Part shown: in pieces, positions 11,515-22,274 of the stretch | Numbering within the stretch: position 1 is the first letter of the stretch | How the letters are laid out: each line of letters starts with the position of its first letter | Source of the DNA: Allomyces macrogynus ATCC 38327 | Lineage: Eukaryota; Blastocladiomycota; Blastocladiomycetes; Blastocladiales; Blastocladiaceae | DNA: 64,000 bases | Direction: 5' to 3' | NCBI GenBank assembly: GCA_000151295.1 | Contig: GG745339.1 | Span: 425,644 to 489,643, forward strand | Program-made: the position numbers and the translations under genes | Notes under the pieces: generated by a model | Seen by the model: the letters and a program-made list of their open reading frames with translations, nothing else | The model's database searches: none | Told to the model about the DNA's origin: nothing

Positions 11515-11972
11515 CAGATCGTTGTACAAGAGTGATATGTGGTCTTGTCGGTCGAGTTTGGTTGTTGGTGTGTTGATATCTTCTCTTTTTCCTCCTGCCA
11601 TTGTCGAGTGTTTACCCGCATTCCTCCTTGTGGTGATGATAAACCATCAATTTCCTTTGCCGGTCTCTCAAATTTGTCACATTTCTGTTTGCATCGTGGT
11701 GCAGCTGTGCTTCGGGCGTCACCATTGGTTTGCCCTTGTACGTTCCAGTCTGTTTGTCACTTTTTCTGTTGACACCTCCACTGCGGATCCTCGCACTGCA
11801 CGACCAAGCAGTATAAGCCGCTCAACTCCACCTCGATCAATTACAATCTTTGCCGTCCTAGAGACCCATCCATCGCTCGTCTCGACTCATCAAACTGACC
11901 CGACTCTTGCTCGGTCTGGCCAAACCAATCCATTTGCGCCTGCACTCCCCTTGTCCGTCTCGCACCGTTCAT
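11515..11972. other. Intergenic, possible right flank of the Fanzor/Ulp1 block
   Basis: Pyrimidine-rich on the plus strand and lacking a convincing gene. This is the natural place to look for the right terminus of the mobile element. No inverted repeat with the 3.6-4.2 kb region was obvious by eye. Confidence 0.4.
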
Positions 11973-12750
11973 CTACTTCATATCCTCCAGGTTCACGGGT
12001 ATGCCGGTCTGCCTCTCCAGGCTCTCTGGCGTGACCCCGAGTTCGTCGCGGTAGAGCAACTGCAAGATGCGCAGGTTCTGCACGTTGCGCCTGTTCGCCT
12101 CACGGCACGTCTTGATATGCTGCAGCGTCGTCTCCAACTCCTCCCTGTTCCCGAGGTCGCCGTACTTGGTGAGCTTCTCGGTGAGACTGGCGTCCACGGC
12201 TTTAATTCGCTCGTTGAGCACCTCGTCCAGGTCCTATGTGTGTGCGCACACGGGATTAGATGCGTGCTCCATGGACGAGATTTACGATCAAGTCGATTAC
12301 GAACGTACCCATCCCTCGTTCAACGCCTGTTCCATGCCGAGTTTGCGCGCGAGCGCCTCGTACTGCGCCTTGAGCTGCCCGACCTCGGCCTTGAGCTTGG
12401 CGAGTTCCGCGCGTTTCTATCGACCCAATATCGTAAGATGCGAATCGGTTCATTCCACTGACCATCTTCAACCAAAACTGCGACGCACATACCGTTTGCA
12501 GGGTCTGGTCTGGTAAGCAACTGTACCACCACACCCGACCGACCTTGGTCCTCTTGATCTTGTCCTGGTCCACGAGCTCCGTGAGCGCCGCCGTGAACAC
12601 TCGCTGGGCTATACGCGTGTCCCGTTCTGGTCAGATTGTTGCACAATATTCGCGGTCACTCAACATGTCCATTCCCCACGTACTGTCCGGCCGTCCGTCC
12701 CTTTTCGCGCGCCCCTCGATGTTTTCTTTCGTGAGAATCTTTTGCTCGCG
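11973..12750 (-). CDS. Winged-helix/coiled-coil protein, candidate Mnd1 (5' end unresolved)
   Basis: Four exons can be read. The first runs from about 12750 to 12684 (EQKILTKENIEG). The second starts at 12608 (QRVFTAALTELVDQDKIKR...VGRVWWYSCLPDQTL). The third encodes KRAELAKLKAEVGQLKAQYE, and the last runs from 12232 to 11973. Joins with gtacgt/gtatgt donors keep frame. The layout is a winged helix, then a coiled coil, then a C-terminal REANRR...TGIPVNLED, matching the shape of Mnd1 (winged helix ending G-x3-aromatic...P-x2-L; C-terminal EAANRW...GIP). Mnd1 partners Hop2 to stimulate Dmc1/Rad51 strand exchange in meiosis. Identification is by remote similarity only. The N-terminus upstream of 12684 is unclear and may hold another frame break (a promising frame, FKIESGEWIDVSKIAL, lies just upstream). 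Confidence 0.45.
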
Positions 12751-12850
12751 CAAAGTAGCCGACGCCCGATGGGAACCCAAGCGCGTTCAGCGCAATCTTG
12801 GACACGTCAATCCACTCGCCCGACTCGATCTTGAACCGGTGCATTTGCGA

Positions 12851-13718
12851 GACGCCAAAGAATCGAAATTGTGAGGAAGATGAATGTACAAGTCGATTTT
12901 GAACCTATAGTCGGTCTGTGAATCGATTTGTGACCGAAATAGTCGGTAGAGAATTTCAATAAGGAGGCAGAAATGTCTCGAACACAAGGTAAATGTATGA
13001 ACACGATTGAAAGGACATCAAGATGGACCTAGGGCCTGGGAAGTGAACTGGAAATCAAAGGAACCTAAACCCCTGAACGAGAACCAGTGTAATTAAATGC
13101 TTTATCCGAGGGGTCGCGGGCATAGATAAGGAGAGGGTGGCAAAGAAAAGAGAAGGCGGGCAGCAATGGCAGCATCACAGGCACGGGGAGCTGGATGAAT
13201 CTGCACGACGGATGACAATGCTTTCAATGTCCACCCGTACGGTGGATAATTGAAGGCGATTGTTATGACACAAGGTGGTCATGGCATGCCGACGGTTATA
13301 GGTACGAAGGGTCGAGGGAGGAGCGTGATGATTGTCTTCCAGGAGATGGGACGGTCATTCGAGGACTGATATGGAAGATCCAGTAGCGGCGGCCGCGTGG
13401 GGACCATGACATGGTTCTGCGGGTTGGTTGGTAAAAGAGTGGGAGCAGGGCACGCAGAGCTAGCCATACCTAAATGCTAGGGCTGGGGAAAAACATGCAT
13501 GCTGCAGAGGCATGGAAGGAACGTGAGAGGGACGACGCAGTGCGAAGTGCCACACATGTGGATGCTGGCGCCACGTCGCGCATCGGCTTCTTTGCATCCA
13601 GACTCGCAGCCTGGCGTACAAAGATCGTCGTCGCGTGAGATGCGCGACTAGTCGACGACATCGTGAACAGCATCGCATCGTTGCTCTATTCAACAGTTAG
13701 CACTCGCAAGACGGCGCC
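12851..13718. other. Intergenic, no supported gene
   Basis: A lower-GC stretch with no convincing coding frame. It contains attaaatgct-tta-tccgagggg at about 13092-13113, which is nearly repeated at about 18276-18297. Confidence 0.4.
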
Positions 13719-14276
13719 ATGGGCCAGCGCTCACGCTTGGAATTGCTCCCGCTCGAATTGCTTGAGAACATACTCAAGTTCGTCTTGTTCAACGACGCTC
13801 CAAGGGCCGAGGGGACCGCAACGCCGCCCCAGGATTGCAATTCGATTGGGTTCACCTCGGGTCAATTCTTCCCGGTCGCTGGCGCTTGCACGTCCGACGG
13901 CGTGCCGAAACGGTTCGCGGCCGCCACTGTCGGCGGCACACGCGACGCCCGTGGCGCCGGCGCTGTCTTCTTTGCTTTTGTTTTGTGTTCCCTGGGCGAC
14001 AGCGAGCGCGTTGCGGAGCGAGTGCAACGACCATTCGCATCAGACTGCAAGTCGCCGAAAGACGCCGCAAATCACGCCCTGCCCCGCGACATTGGAATGG
14101 ATGTACCATATCCAATGGGGGCGCAAAGTGCAGTTCCCACACAAACCGCTGGGGAACACAGCATTGACAATGATCGTGACAATTACCCACGTAAAAAGCA
14201 ATTCGGGACAAGGTATCAAGCGGAAGGCGAAGAATATGGGACAAGTCCCTTGTTGGATCCTGGTCCGGCGACGTAG
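13719..14276 (+). pseudogene. F-box-like start, probably a gene fragment
   Basis: The frame opens with MGQRSRLELLPLELLENI, a good F-box helix start, but the following sequence does not resemble an LRR or any recognised domain. An opposing F-box-like start lies on the minus strand in the same interval. Probably truncated copies of the local F-box family. Confidence 0.3.
13852..14244 (-). pseudogene. F-box-like fragment on the opposite strand
   Basis: A minus-strand frame starts MSHILRLPLDTLSRIAFYVG and later has DLRRLSATCSLMRMV, the two halves of an F-box pattern separated by an insert. It then degenerates into Arg-rich sequence. The overlap with the plus-strand F-box start means at most one is functional. 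Confidence 0.35.
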
Positions 14277-14690
14277 ACTGGGCGGTTCAGACAAGGCACG
14301 AGTTGATCAAATGTGATAGGCCAGGTTGGCCGAGAAAGTGCGGCAAGCCAGCGGAAAGGGAATGCGACAAGTCAGGGAGCTTGGTTTGTCAAGGAGAAGC
14401 TTATCAAAGGTGGTGATGGCTGACACAAAGAGAGAGCGTGTGCCGCTGGTGAGCAAAGCGTCGACAAAAGAACTTGGATCATTCATGTTGACTCGATGTA
14501 AGCGACCGGAAAGGCAAAACAGAGATTGATCATAAATGGCACGAAAATCCCAACCAACCAGGTTCAAGAACAAAGAAACTGACACCTTCACTCAAGAGGC
14601 GGCGAAGATGGAATAGGAGGAAGTCAACGGACAGAAAATACGACAATCACAACCGACGCTAAACGAAAAGACCGTCACGACACACGAGCT

Positions 14691-15736
14691 TCAGGGCCAA
14701 CGGATCGAAAAGCGCGGCATGCCGGACGGGGGAGACGTGTACGGGATGCGGGAAAGGTCGACGCCGGCCATGGTGTCAGTGACGATGCCACGATTGCGCA
14801 TAAACTCGACCGGATCCGTCGATTGGGCTAGCAGATGCAAGAGCGGGGGATACACGAGCGGCCACACGGTGTTGAAGACGTTCTGGGACCGCGACCACTG
14901 GTAGCGAGACGTGGCCAGCAAGTCGCGAAGCTTGGAGTGGAAATTGTCGGGGAAATTGGGTCGGGCGCGGGCCGTGGCAGCAGCCGAGAGGAGCGCGTCG
15001 TCTTGCTGGACGAGATCAAGACAGTTCAACTTGCGCTCAACTGTTAGAGAAGAACATGGACGTGAGGAAGAGACCAGAAGAGGGGCAACACAGGATCGAC
15101 CGAAAGGTGCTGCGCGCCGAGTCAGCAACGTACACACAGACACCTTGTCAATCAAGGCGTTGTACTGGTGGGCTTGGGCCGACAATTCCTCAATCTGCAG
15201 AACCACTTGGTCGAGATCGAGGGACTGCTCGGAGCCGTCAACTGTTGGCTAAAAGGAAAAGTGGTAGCGATCGATGAAAAGAAGCGACTTGCATCGAGAA
15301 AGTGAGGCCAGGATACACACGGTGAAGGGGTAGTACGCAGTCACCTCACCAGGTTCTTCCAGAGACCAAAGAACGTCCTGCTCAACCAAACGGTCGAGAA
15401 TGTTGCGCACGAGGGTGACTTGGCGCTGGTCATTCACGACTTGGGCGACTTGTTCTATGGCGATGATCAAAGGAACAGAACCCGAGTCACCAGCCGTGCT
15501 TGACTTTGTGAGTCAAGAGACTGGCTACGCACTCGCACTCTGCGGAATGTTGTTCCGGGCAAAATAATCACGGATGAGCGGCTCGACTATGATTTGTCAA
15601 ACATATATTCGCAAAGAGTGAGGCATCGAAAGCTAGGCCGCGACGCAGTCGAAATCAATGCGAGTCGGGGAGTATACAGACGCTCGGCTTCGGTACGGAG
15701 AGGGCGCTTGGGGGTGTTGGAACGCCTGGGAGGCAT
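14691..15736 (-). CDS. HOP2: Hop2-like (PSMC3IP) meiotic recombination accessory protein
   Basis: Five exons (15736-15697, 15586-15533, 15454-15321, 15248-15134, 15040-14691) total 693 nt and splice into one open 230-aa frame, close to the usual Hop2 length of about 220 aa. The N-terminus has a short basic stretch, then a winged helix (EPLIRDYFARNNIPQSA...ILDRLVEQDVLWSL), then a coiled coil (DLDQVVLQIEELSAQAHQY). The C-terminus YQWSRSQNVFNTVW...RGIVTDTMAGVDL aligns in pattern with Hop2's W-x-KRK...GIETDED tail. Hop2 forms a heterodimer with Mnd1 that promotes Dmc1/Rad51-mediated homologue pairing in the nucleus. A candidate Mnd1 gene is about 2 kb away on the same strand. The call rests on domain order and motif spacing. 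Confidence 0.6.
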
Positions 15737-16143
15737 CGTAGATAGCTGGAAATGATGATCGCTGGTGATTGCGGCAAGTTGGACGCGCGTAGTGCCCAAG
15801 GAAGCGTTGTGAATCAATGTCAATGATGGAGGTCAGGCGTGATGGAAGCAGTGTCAATCGAGCCACTTTGACTTGCACAAAAGGACAAGTGGAGAAACGC
15901 GGCAAAGGATATCACAACATCGTCGAGCAACACGCGGGCAAGAACAAAAGTCACAAAAGACATTCTCAAGCTGGGGCGATGATGATGAATCTACGACTGT
16001 CCCATGACATGCATCGATAGCGACAGCGGCGGGAAACAAAGCGTCATTGTTGTTCGTCAATGCTGGTCACAATCTTCAACTGGAGCAATCATTGTGATGG
16101 TAATGGAGAGTGTGAGGCATGTAGGAACCAAAGATGAAGCGCT

Positions 16144-17856
16144 TCATGTTCTCAAGTTGACGTGAGATTGACGTGAAAAGCAAAAGATTCTGATTCTGAC
16201 AAGACAAACACTCAAAGACAGAACAACAACACACTGCTCTGGCCATGGAGCAGCAGCAACAACAACACTGCAACGTCGCCCCGCCAGAAAGGTCCACACG
16301 ACAAAGACACGAGCATTGTACCAAACCCGATGCGTCATGGCAACAATGGTCTCGGGTTGGATAAGGCCACGAGGGAACAATGCGACAAACCGCAGGCATC
16401 GCCAAGCACAGGCAAGCAAACTTTCAGCCACGACTTGCAGACTTGGATCGTCATTGTCGAGTGCAAGTGCCAGAGACTCAAACATGGCCAAGGGCAGAGA
16501 TTCAATCGAGAGGACCAACCCCTGAGCCGTGAACACAAACCCAGATAAATGGAGAGAGCGGAGAGCAGGGATGCGGTCCACAATGACATTGGGCCAGAAA
16601 TCATAGACGATTGTCACTGCTGGCAAAAATTGCAGCTCCAGGAACCACAGGTTGATGTGAATCATGGCAACAATGAAGTCGAGGCAGTGAATATGCGTGA
16701 TCCCAGACAAGACCAAACTCCTCAGGCCAGATCGCTCCACAACAGCAAGTCGCTGACAAACCACGGGTGTCAAAGAGTCCGCCAATGCAAGCGAGACAAG
16801 AGTATCAGGAGCACGCGACACAATATCCAAGTCCGTTGGCTCATCAATGAGTGGAACAATTGTGAGTCCATGCAGACGAGGTGGCATGGCAAGATCACAC
16901 GTGACAGACAGTGATGCCCAATCTTGGAAATCAAGGTGCAGCCATGTCAAGCTGGTCGGGATATGGACCATCATTGAGAGGAGCGTGAAACTGGCCACAT
17001 CAACGTCGTCGATTGGGTCCTCCATGACACCAAATTCAAAACGGACCAGGATCGGGCAGCCCTCCAAGACATCCGCAATCAGGTCATATTCCAGACCAGT
17101 GGTCGCAGGACCAAGGCAGTCAATGGCAAGTATGGCGAGCCGTGGCATGATAAACAGCGCAAGGAACAGAACCACATATGACAGGGAGGAACCATGAACG
17201 GGCAGGCATTCCAAGGACGGAAACGGCAAGGGATCCGAGCTGTGCTCATCAATCCGGACCGAGTGGAGTGCGAGCTTGACGAGTAGCGAGAGACACATGC
17301 GCATGTGCTGAATGAAGAGAGCAGGCAAGTGCTGATAGTACAGCTTCACGACGCGAATCGTCAAGGGAAGCGGGTCAGACAGCAAGCACGGATGGTCGTC
17401 CCAGAACGTATTTGCAAACAGCATGATGTCAAGCTGAGAAATGTATGGCGGAAGATGCGCAACTGTATATGACGGGCTCAATATGAATGCGCAAGTGCCC
17501 CGCAGAGCATGGCTGCGCACCCAGATACAGTGCAAAATGAGATGAGAATACTGGACAGGCGCAGCCAAAATGAGAGCCCAACGCAAAGGATCATCGTGTG
17601 GTGAGACAGCAACGTAACCGACGACATTATCATTGTCATGCAGGTCCATAAGGTAACGTCCTTGCTCGTCCTGGAGGATGTTCAACAGTGGCAGGTGCGA
17701 CCTGATCGCCACGGGCAAGGCAGGGGCACACCAAGCAGGAGACACAAGCGCGAGCCCGACAAGCATCTGTGGAGGGGAATAGTCCGCCGACAGGAACTGC
17801 GCAATGTATTCCTTGAGCTCGGCAGGAAGGGATTCAAATGGGCGCGGATTGGACAA
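16144..17856 (-). CDS. F-box/LRR-like protein
   Basis: An uninterrupted 570-aa frame starts MSNPRPFESLPAELKEYIAQ, a typical F-box, with VGLALVSPAWCAPAL as the second F-box half. The rest is Leu-rich with irregular LRR-like strands (LTWLHLDFQDW, LRSLVLSGITHI, LRSLHLSGFVF). F-box proteins act as substrate receptors of SCF ubiquitin ligases through Skp1, and the LRR part would bind the substrate. The last 60 or so residues are hydrophobic/basic without LRR pattern, so the true end could be earlier or spliced. It belongs to the expanded F-box/LRR family also seen as decayed copies elsewhere in the window. Confidence 0.65.
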   Translation of the reverse strand: MSNPRPFESLPAELKEYIAQFLSADYSPPQMLVGLALVSPAWCAPALPVAIRSHLPLLNILQDEQGRYLMDLHDNDNVVGYVAVSPHDDPLRWALILAAPVQYSHLILHCIWVRSHALRGTCAFILSPSYTVAHLPPYISQLDIMLFANTFWDDHPCLLSDPLPLTIRVVKLYYQHLPALFIQHMRMCLSLLVKLALHSVRIDEHSSDPLPFPSLECLPVHGSSLSYVVLFLALFIMPRLAILAIDCLGPATTGLEYDLIADVLEGCPILVRFEFGVMEDPIDDVDVASFTLLSMMVHIPTSLTWLHLDFQDWASLSVTCDLAMPPRLHGLTIVPLIDEPTDLDIVSRAPDTLVSLALADSLTPVVCQRLAVVERSGLRSLVLSGITHIHCLDFIVAMIHINLWFLELQFLPAVTIVYDFWPNVIVDRIPALRSLHLSGFVFTAQGLVLSIESLPLAMFESLALALDNDDPSLQVVAESLLACAWRCLRFVALFPRGLIQPETIVAMTHRVWYNARVFVVWTFLAGRRCSVVVAAAPWPEQCVVVLSLSVCLVRIRIFCFSRQSHVNLRT

Positions 17857-18618
17857 GAGCAGGTCGAGGATGGGATCATCGATTGCCGCAGAAGTCGCTC
17901 AGGCGAGGATTGATGTCGAAATATCAGTGTTGACGGTGAATACGAACGTGGCGAGTCCTTTGCAGCGAGTGGCGGCGACAAGAACTGGAGATGAAATTGG
18001 ATGGACTCGTGACAAGGCGAGCAATATTGGCGACAGGCGTGACATCAAGACCTGCGATTCAAGTCCATGAATGACAAACGAACACATGTATAAGAGGCTG
18101 GACGGCAAGTTTGCTGTTGTAACCAAAGTTGAGTAAAACTGCAAGGAGGACGTGTATGGCAGAGAATGAATTTTGACCTCATTGATATCATAAAGATTGG
18201 ATGGGGCAACAGAGGGGAACATCGCACAGGGCGAGGGAACGAGATATACAAACTCCCAAACCTGAAACCAAAGCTATTAAATGCTAAGTCCGAGGGGGAC
18301 CAAGACATTTCCAAACGGGAACGATAAGGTACAGCTTTTAATAGCTTCGTGGCAACGGGGGGAACGGTGCTGGTAGGCATACAGTGACGGTAGATTGATA
18401 TTCCTTGCGCTGTGTGAAAGGAACAGATGGTAGAGACAACCAGGCTCATGGGGATGCTGGCAATGGAAGGGCGTGCATGCAAGGTGGCGAAACACGAAAC
18501 AAGCTTGAAGATGATGATCAATGTTTATGTGATAATGAATGAACATCAACGGAAGAAACTGCGTTTGCCATAGTTTTCGGGAACTGGTAACGAAGATAGA
18601 AATCTCCACGGAAGCGAA
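17857..18618. other. Intergenic between F-box gene and second Ulp1-like gene
   Basis: No convincing coding frame. It contains the attaaatgct-aag-tccgagggg sequence (about 18276-18297) shared with about 13092-13113. Confidence 0.4.
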
Positions 18619-20487
18619 TCACTCAAAGTCAAGGTCGGGGAGGAAAACCTCGGGATCGTCACGGAGCTGTTGTTGATACACCTCGGCAAACTGTTGAGCA
18701 ACGGCGAGATCGTGCGCGTGGACCCGATTGAGGATGATCTCGCGCTGCTGGATACTGATACGGTCTTTGCAGTACGCCGTGCACTGATCCATGAGGTTCA
18801 TGATGAGCTTGAGGAATTCGAGACGCAAAACTGACATGTTCTCGTGGCGAAAGAGTGTCTGGTCAATCGAGCGGAACATGCGTCCGACGGGCAGGCGACA
18901 AATCTCTCGGAGAAAGTCAAGATCGCGTTCGAGGATCGTGCGAACACACTGCACAGCGTGCATCCCACAGTTGTAGCCATCACGTTGCAGAGGCATCTCG
19001 GCCATGACGACAATGGGCCAGGAGGCCTGGGAGAAGTTTGAACCAGTGGCAAAGAATGGCTGGTCCCGCCAAGCGTCGTGCAACATGTACCGGTCGTTCA
19101 GGGCATGAGCGCTAGGATCGTCAATCGCACGCTGCCGCAAGTACCGATTGAGCCCGACAAGCGCAGGGTAGCGCGTGGCCGTTGGCGTGTAGGTGCGATA
19201 ATTGGTGCCAGAGTCAAAAACAATGAAAATGGGCGGGTCGGCCACGTCGGGACGCGCAGGAAGGGCTGTGATAAAAGGAAAGTGGAAACAGGTCAACGAT
19301 AACGCCAACATCGACCAGGGCTGCAAGTGTGCAAACGAGAGTGCAGAATACGGACCAGTGGGCCGGTGGACAAGCTTGTCGAGATTCACGCCCACGACAA
19401 CAGCCCAGTGGTTGGCGTTCACGAGCATTGGTGCAACAAGCAGGGAATCAAACGGGTCTCGGCCACCGCTGTGAAAGTTAACAGTGCGCGACACAATGGC
19501 GATATCATTGCGACCGAGAAAAAACATCCACTGAGGACGGAAGAGAAAGACGCGACGTTTGACGTGCTCAGAAGCGCACCCGTAAAAGTACCGTGTGAGC
19601 AATGAGACAAGCCGGTCTAGGAGCCACCCAAATTCACGGAGTTGGTCAACGTCGTCAGGGGTGACATATTCGCATTGGATCCACTCGTTAAACTTGTTGT
19701 AGGGGAACCAAAACATGGGCGTGTTTCTACCAAGATCCCATTCAAACAACTTGCGTTCGTATTGACGCCATGGGTCGTGATGTTGAGAAGCTTCGACGAC
19801 ACTCACGTCAAGAACTGACCCGTCTCCACTGATACCACCATCACTGAAAGTCAACTGATTGGACTGGGATGGCAAACCATGAGAGTATGGCTCAGCCGCA
19901 GCAGCAAGAAGAGGAACAGTGGAACTGGTCACAAGGGGCGAAGCACGAGCTGTGTGAACTGTTGGCATCATGGTCGACAGAGTTGAAGAGACTGTGCCAG
20001 ATGCAGCCACAGCAGCAGCAGCAGTCGATTGAGCAGTAGGAGTCGAGCCAGACGTGGCAGCGGCAGGCGACTGAGCAAAAGGAACCATGCCAGTACCAGT
20101 CGAGTCACCTTGGCCCTGCGACAATGGCACCTGCATCTGCGGCACACGCGTCACACGCACAGGACCATTCGACAAGACACGCGGAGGTCCATCGGGGACG
20201 GCAACTATCTCCTTCCACCGCTCACGGCCGTGGTTGGGCGGTGGCCGGTCGCGCCGGAAATCAAAACGGCGCCACGGCGGTAAATCGTGAGGGAACCGAT
20301 CTGAAATCATTTCAAATTCCAAGATTTCCGGGTCGTCCGATGGCAAGATGCGGAAGATGGACTGGTAGCGATCCCTCGTCGGGTACAGGAACGAGCGTGC
20401 AGGGGGATGGCGCACAATCCCATCAGCCTCGTCTTGTTGTCGTCGCGCCGCGTCACGCTTGTGGTTGAATTGCTTGGACCGTCCCAT
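18619..20487 (-). CDS. Ulp1/C48-like cysteine protease with disordered N-terminal region
   Basis: I chose ATG 20487 (MGRSKQFNHKRDAARRQQDE) over an upstream in-frame ATG because the preceding residues look non-coding; this gives about 622 aa. After a Ser/Thr/Ala-rich linker the protease-like region contains ANHWAVVVGVNLD (catalytic His), FIVFDSGTNYR (Asp), EMPLQRDGYNCGMHAV (Gln and nucleophile Cys), and a helical C-terminus (LEFLKLIMNLMDQ). The family removes SUMO or Nedd8-like modifiers. Element-borne copies are common in eukaryotes. It differs in sequence from the Ulp1-like gene at 9.3-11.5 kb, so it is a separate family member. No introns are needed. Confidence 0.72.
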   Translation of the reverse strand: MGRSKQFNHKRDAARRQQDEADGIVRHPPARSFLYPTRDRYQSIFRILPSDDPEILEFEMISDRFPHDLPPWRRFDFRRDRPPPNHGRERWKEIVAVPDGPPRVLSNGPVRVTRVPQMQVPLSQGQGDSTGTGMVPFAQSPAAATSGSTPTAQSTAAAAVAASGTVSSTLSTMMPTVHTARASPLVTSSTVPLLAAAAEPYSHGLPSQSNQLTFSDGGISGDGSVLDVSVVEASQHHDPWRQYERKLFEWDLGRNTPMFWFPYNKFNEWIQCEYVTPDDVDQLREFGWLLDRLVSLLTRYFYGCASEHVKRRVFLFRPQWMFFLGRNDIAIVSRTVNFHSGGRDPFDSLLVAPMLVNANHWAVVVGVNLDKLVHRPTGPYSALSFAHLQPWSMLALSLTCFHFPFITALPARPDVADPPIFIVFDSGTNYRTYTPTATRYPALVGLNRYLRQRAIDDPSAHALNDRYMLHDAWRDQPFFATGSNFSQASWPIVVMAEMPLQRDGYNCGMHAVQCVRTILERDLDFLREICRLPVGRMFRSIDQTLFRHENMSVLRLEFLKLIMNLMDQCTAYCKDRISIQQREIILNRVHAHDLAVAQQFAEVYQQQLRDDPEVFLPDLDFE

Positions 20488-21539
20488 GTTGGTAGAACAA
20501 TCGTCAAAGAGCAGCAATGAGGGCGCGAGGTTGACTTGCAGGGAGCTGTAGGACACGGTGGTGGAAATGGTTGACGACGACCAGCAAAGTACGAGAGCAA
20601 GAGGTGGTCGGAGATGGCGTTGGCCCAGAACACACGGGCGGCTGTTGCACGCTTAAATGACGTGGACAAAGTAACATACACGTCAAGAAAGCATCAGCAA
20701 AAACACAGGACCAAAAACTCATTGCCGCACAAACATCAAGTCAGGTCAACTGTGCAAGAAACATGCAGGAAAAGGGCATAACTCATGGCGAAGAGCAAGA
20801 CGCGAGCGTTCCGGGTAGTAAAAGTGGCAAACAAGCGTCGCCTGGAAATATAAAAAGCCCAAGACATCTTGCCATTGAAATCGAAAAAAGGGGCGTCAGC
20901 AGATGTGCCACAGATTGCCGCGACATTTCAGTTTGAAGCACAACCTGATCGTACAAGGAACCAACAAGAACGCAAACTGCTGCTGCGGCCTTGGAGAAGT
21001 GGACGCCACTGAGAGGATCATGTTCCCTGGGAGAGAACATTGTGATGCGATTCAATGGCCATGCAATCAAGGCGGAGATCACAAGAGCGGCACCCATGAG
21101 GAAAACAGAAAAAGGCGCATGCAGCAAAAATTGAAACTGAACGCGATCCATCAGAAATGGAGACCGAAAGCACATGGCACAGGCAAATGTGGCAACCAGG
21201 CGCTGCAAGCACAGCAATCAGTGAGCGATGCGATGAAGCACATCAGCCAGAAAACACGACCAACTACGATGTAACACGTTTTAAAGAACAAAAGGCGGCG
21301 CGCCAACACGCAGTGATTGGACGATACATGCGCAATTGACGAGAACAGGGGCGTCTCAGCAAGCAGGACATGTGTCACTGGGCCACACCCACGCATGCGT
21401 GCACGCCATTCTGCTGCGGCCGCCGCTGTGGTGGTGACAGCAACAAGACTGGGGCGTGCACCTATAAAGTCGCCATCGCCCACACGCGCAACTTGGACCA
21501 GAACAGGCGACCAACCAGCACACTGCACAACGCGTTGTT
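20488..21539. other. Gene-poor region with unassigned open frames
   Basis: The minus frame at 20783-21217 encodes a hydrophobic stretch with possible membrane segments (VFLMGAALVISALIAWPL), but it has no recognisable family and no clear upstream exon. It is left unassigned. A tataaaaa sequence sits near 20849. Confidence 0.3.
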
Positions 21540-21556
21540 CCCCCCCCCCCCCCCCC
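21540..21556 (+). repeat. Poly-C homopolymer (17 C)
   Basis: An uninterrupted run of 17 cytosines, followed by ctcctcc. Such tracts are prone to sequencing error, so frames crossing it should not be trusted. Confidence 0.9.
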
Positions 21557-21621
21557 TCCTCCACTTTCTACTCGCATCGACAGGTCGACCAAGGCCAAGA
21601 ACAACACTGGTCGAGGGCTCC

Positions 21622-22139
21622 ATGAACCGCACTGGCCGCAACATGCTCAAGCGGCCATTTGACCCAGGCGGTGAGTCTGACCGTGACACCATGTCATGGT
21701 TCATGACCAAGTCACTGCTCGCCAAGGTCTCTCGTCTTGAACGAGTTGTTGGCGTGCTTTTGCTCGTTTTATGTGTACGTGCTGAACCCACTTTTGTCTT
21801 CAATTTTCTCGAAAAAAAGGCGATGAACTTGGGTGACATGATGGGCTGAGAAAATGAGCAGGAAACTGACCCAAAAGGCTCGATTTGAAATGCTGTAACC
21901 GTGTAGTTTGGTCCCGTCATTGCTGTATTCATGGCCATGTCGGCGGGTCAAGTCGACGCTGACCAAGGTCAAGTGCACCTCGGTCGTGCACGCGCCCAAG
22001 CTCGAGGCGACGCTAACCACGGCCTGCAGGTCCCGAAAAGATTGCAGGTGCAACACGAGGAAACAACAGATTGCTTGTACTTGTGTGTGGCAGGCGAGCA
22101 GAGCGGGCGTGTGCTGTGATTGAGTGTGCACGCGTCTTG
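21622..22139 (+). other. Possible first exon and flank of an unidentified gene
   Basis: A frame starting MNRTGRNMLKRPFD (21622) runs through SLLAKVSRLERVVGVLLLVLC to a gtacgt donor near 21775. Downstream, 21930-22026 reads protein-like in more than one frame and on both strands. The gene cannot be completed because of the nearby sequence gap. Confidence 0.25.
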
Positions 22140-22271
22140 CTCAGTGTTTGTCGTGACCCCCATCCCCATCCCCATCCCCATCCCCATCCCCATCGTTTCA
22201 GGATGGCCCTCATTTTTTCGTGTGTTGAGGCGCGGGTGTACACCCGTCCAGACCGCATATTTGGGCTGTCC
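22140..22271. repeat. Dispersed repeat, left copy: (CCCCAT)n plus 71-bp MITE-like unit
   Basis: A 132-bp sequence consisting of a short leader, a ccccat hexamer array and a 71-bp unit (22201-22271). The unit starts ggatggccct and ends tttgggctgtcc, which form imperfect inverted termini, and has an inner palindrome around gggtgtacaccc. A nearly identical copy lies at 24371-24496 with one hexamer fewer. This copy abuts the sequence gap. Confidence 0.85.
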
Positions 22272-22274
22272 GAA

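Noticed and set aside
20783..21217. Hydrophobic minus-strand frame that could be a membrane protein
   Set aside because: No family similarity, no partner exons and no clear start context. Left unassigned.
22157..22196. (CCCCAT)n considered as a telomere-like or CRISPR-like repeat
   Set aside because: It is a short hexamer microsatellite without spacers, placed internally, and part of a dispersed repeat.
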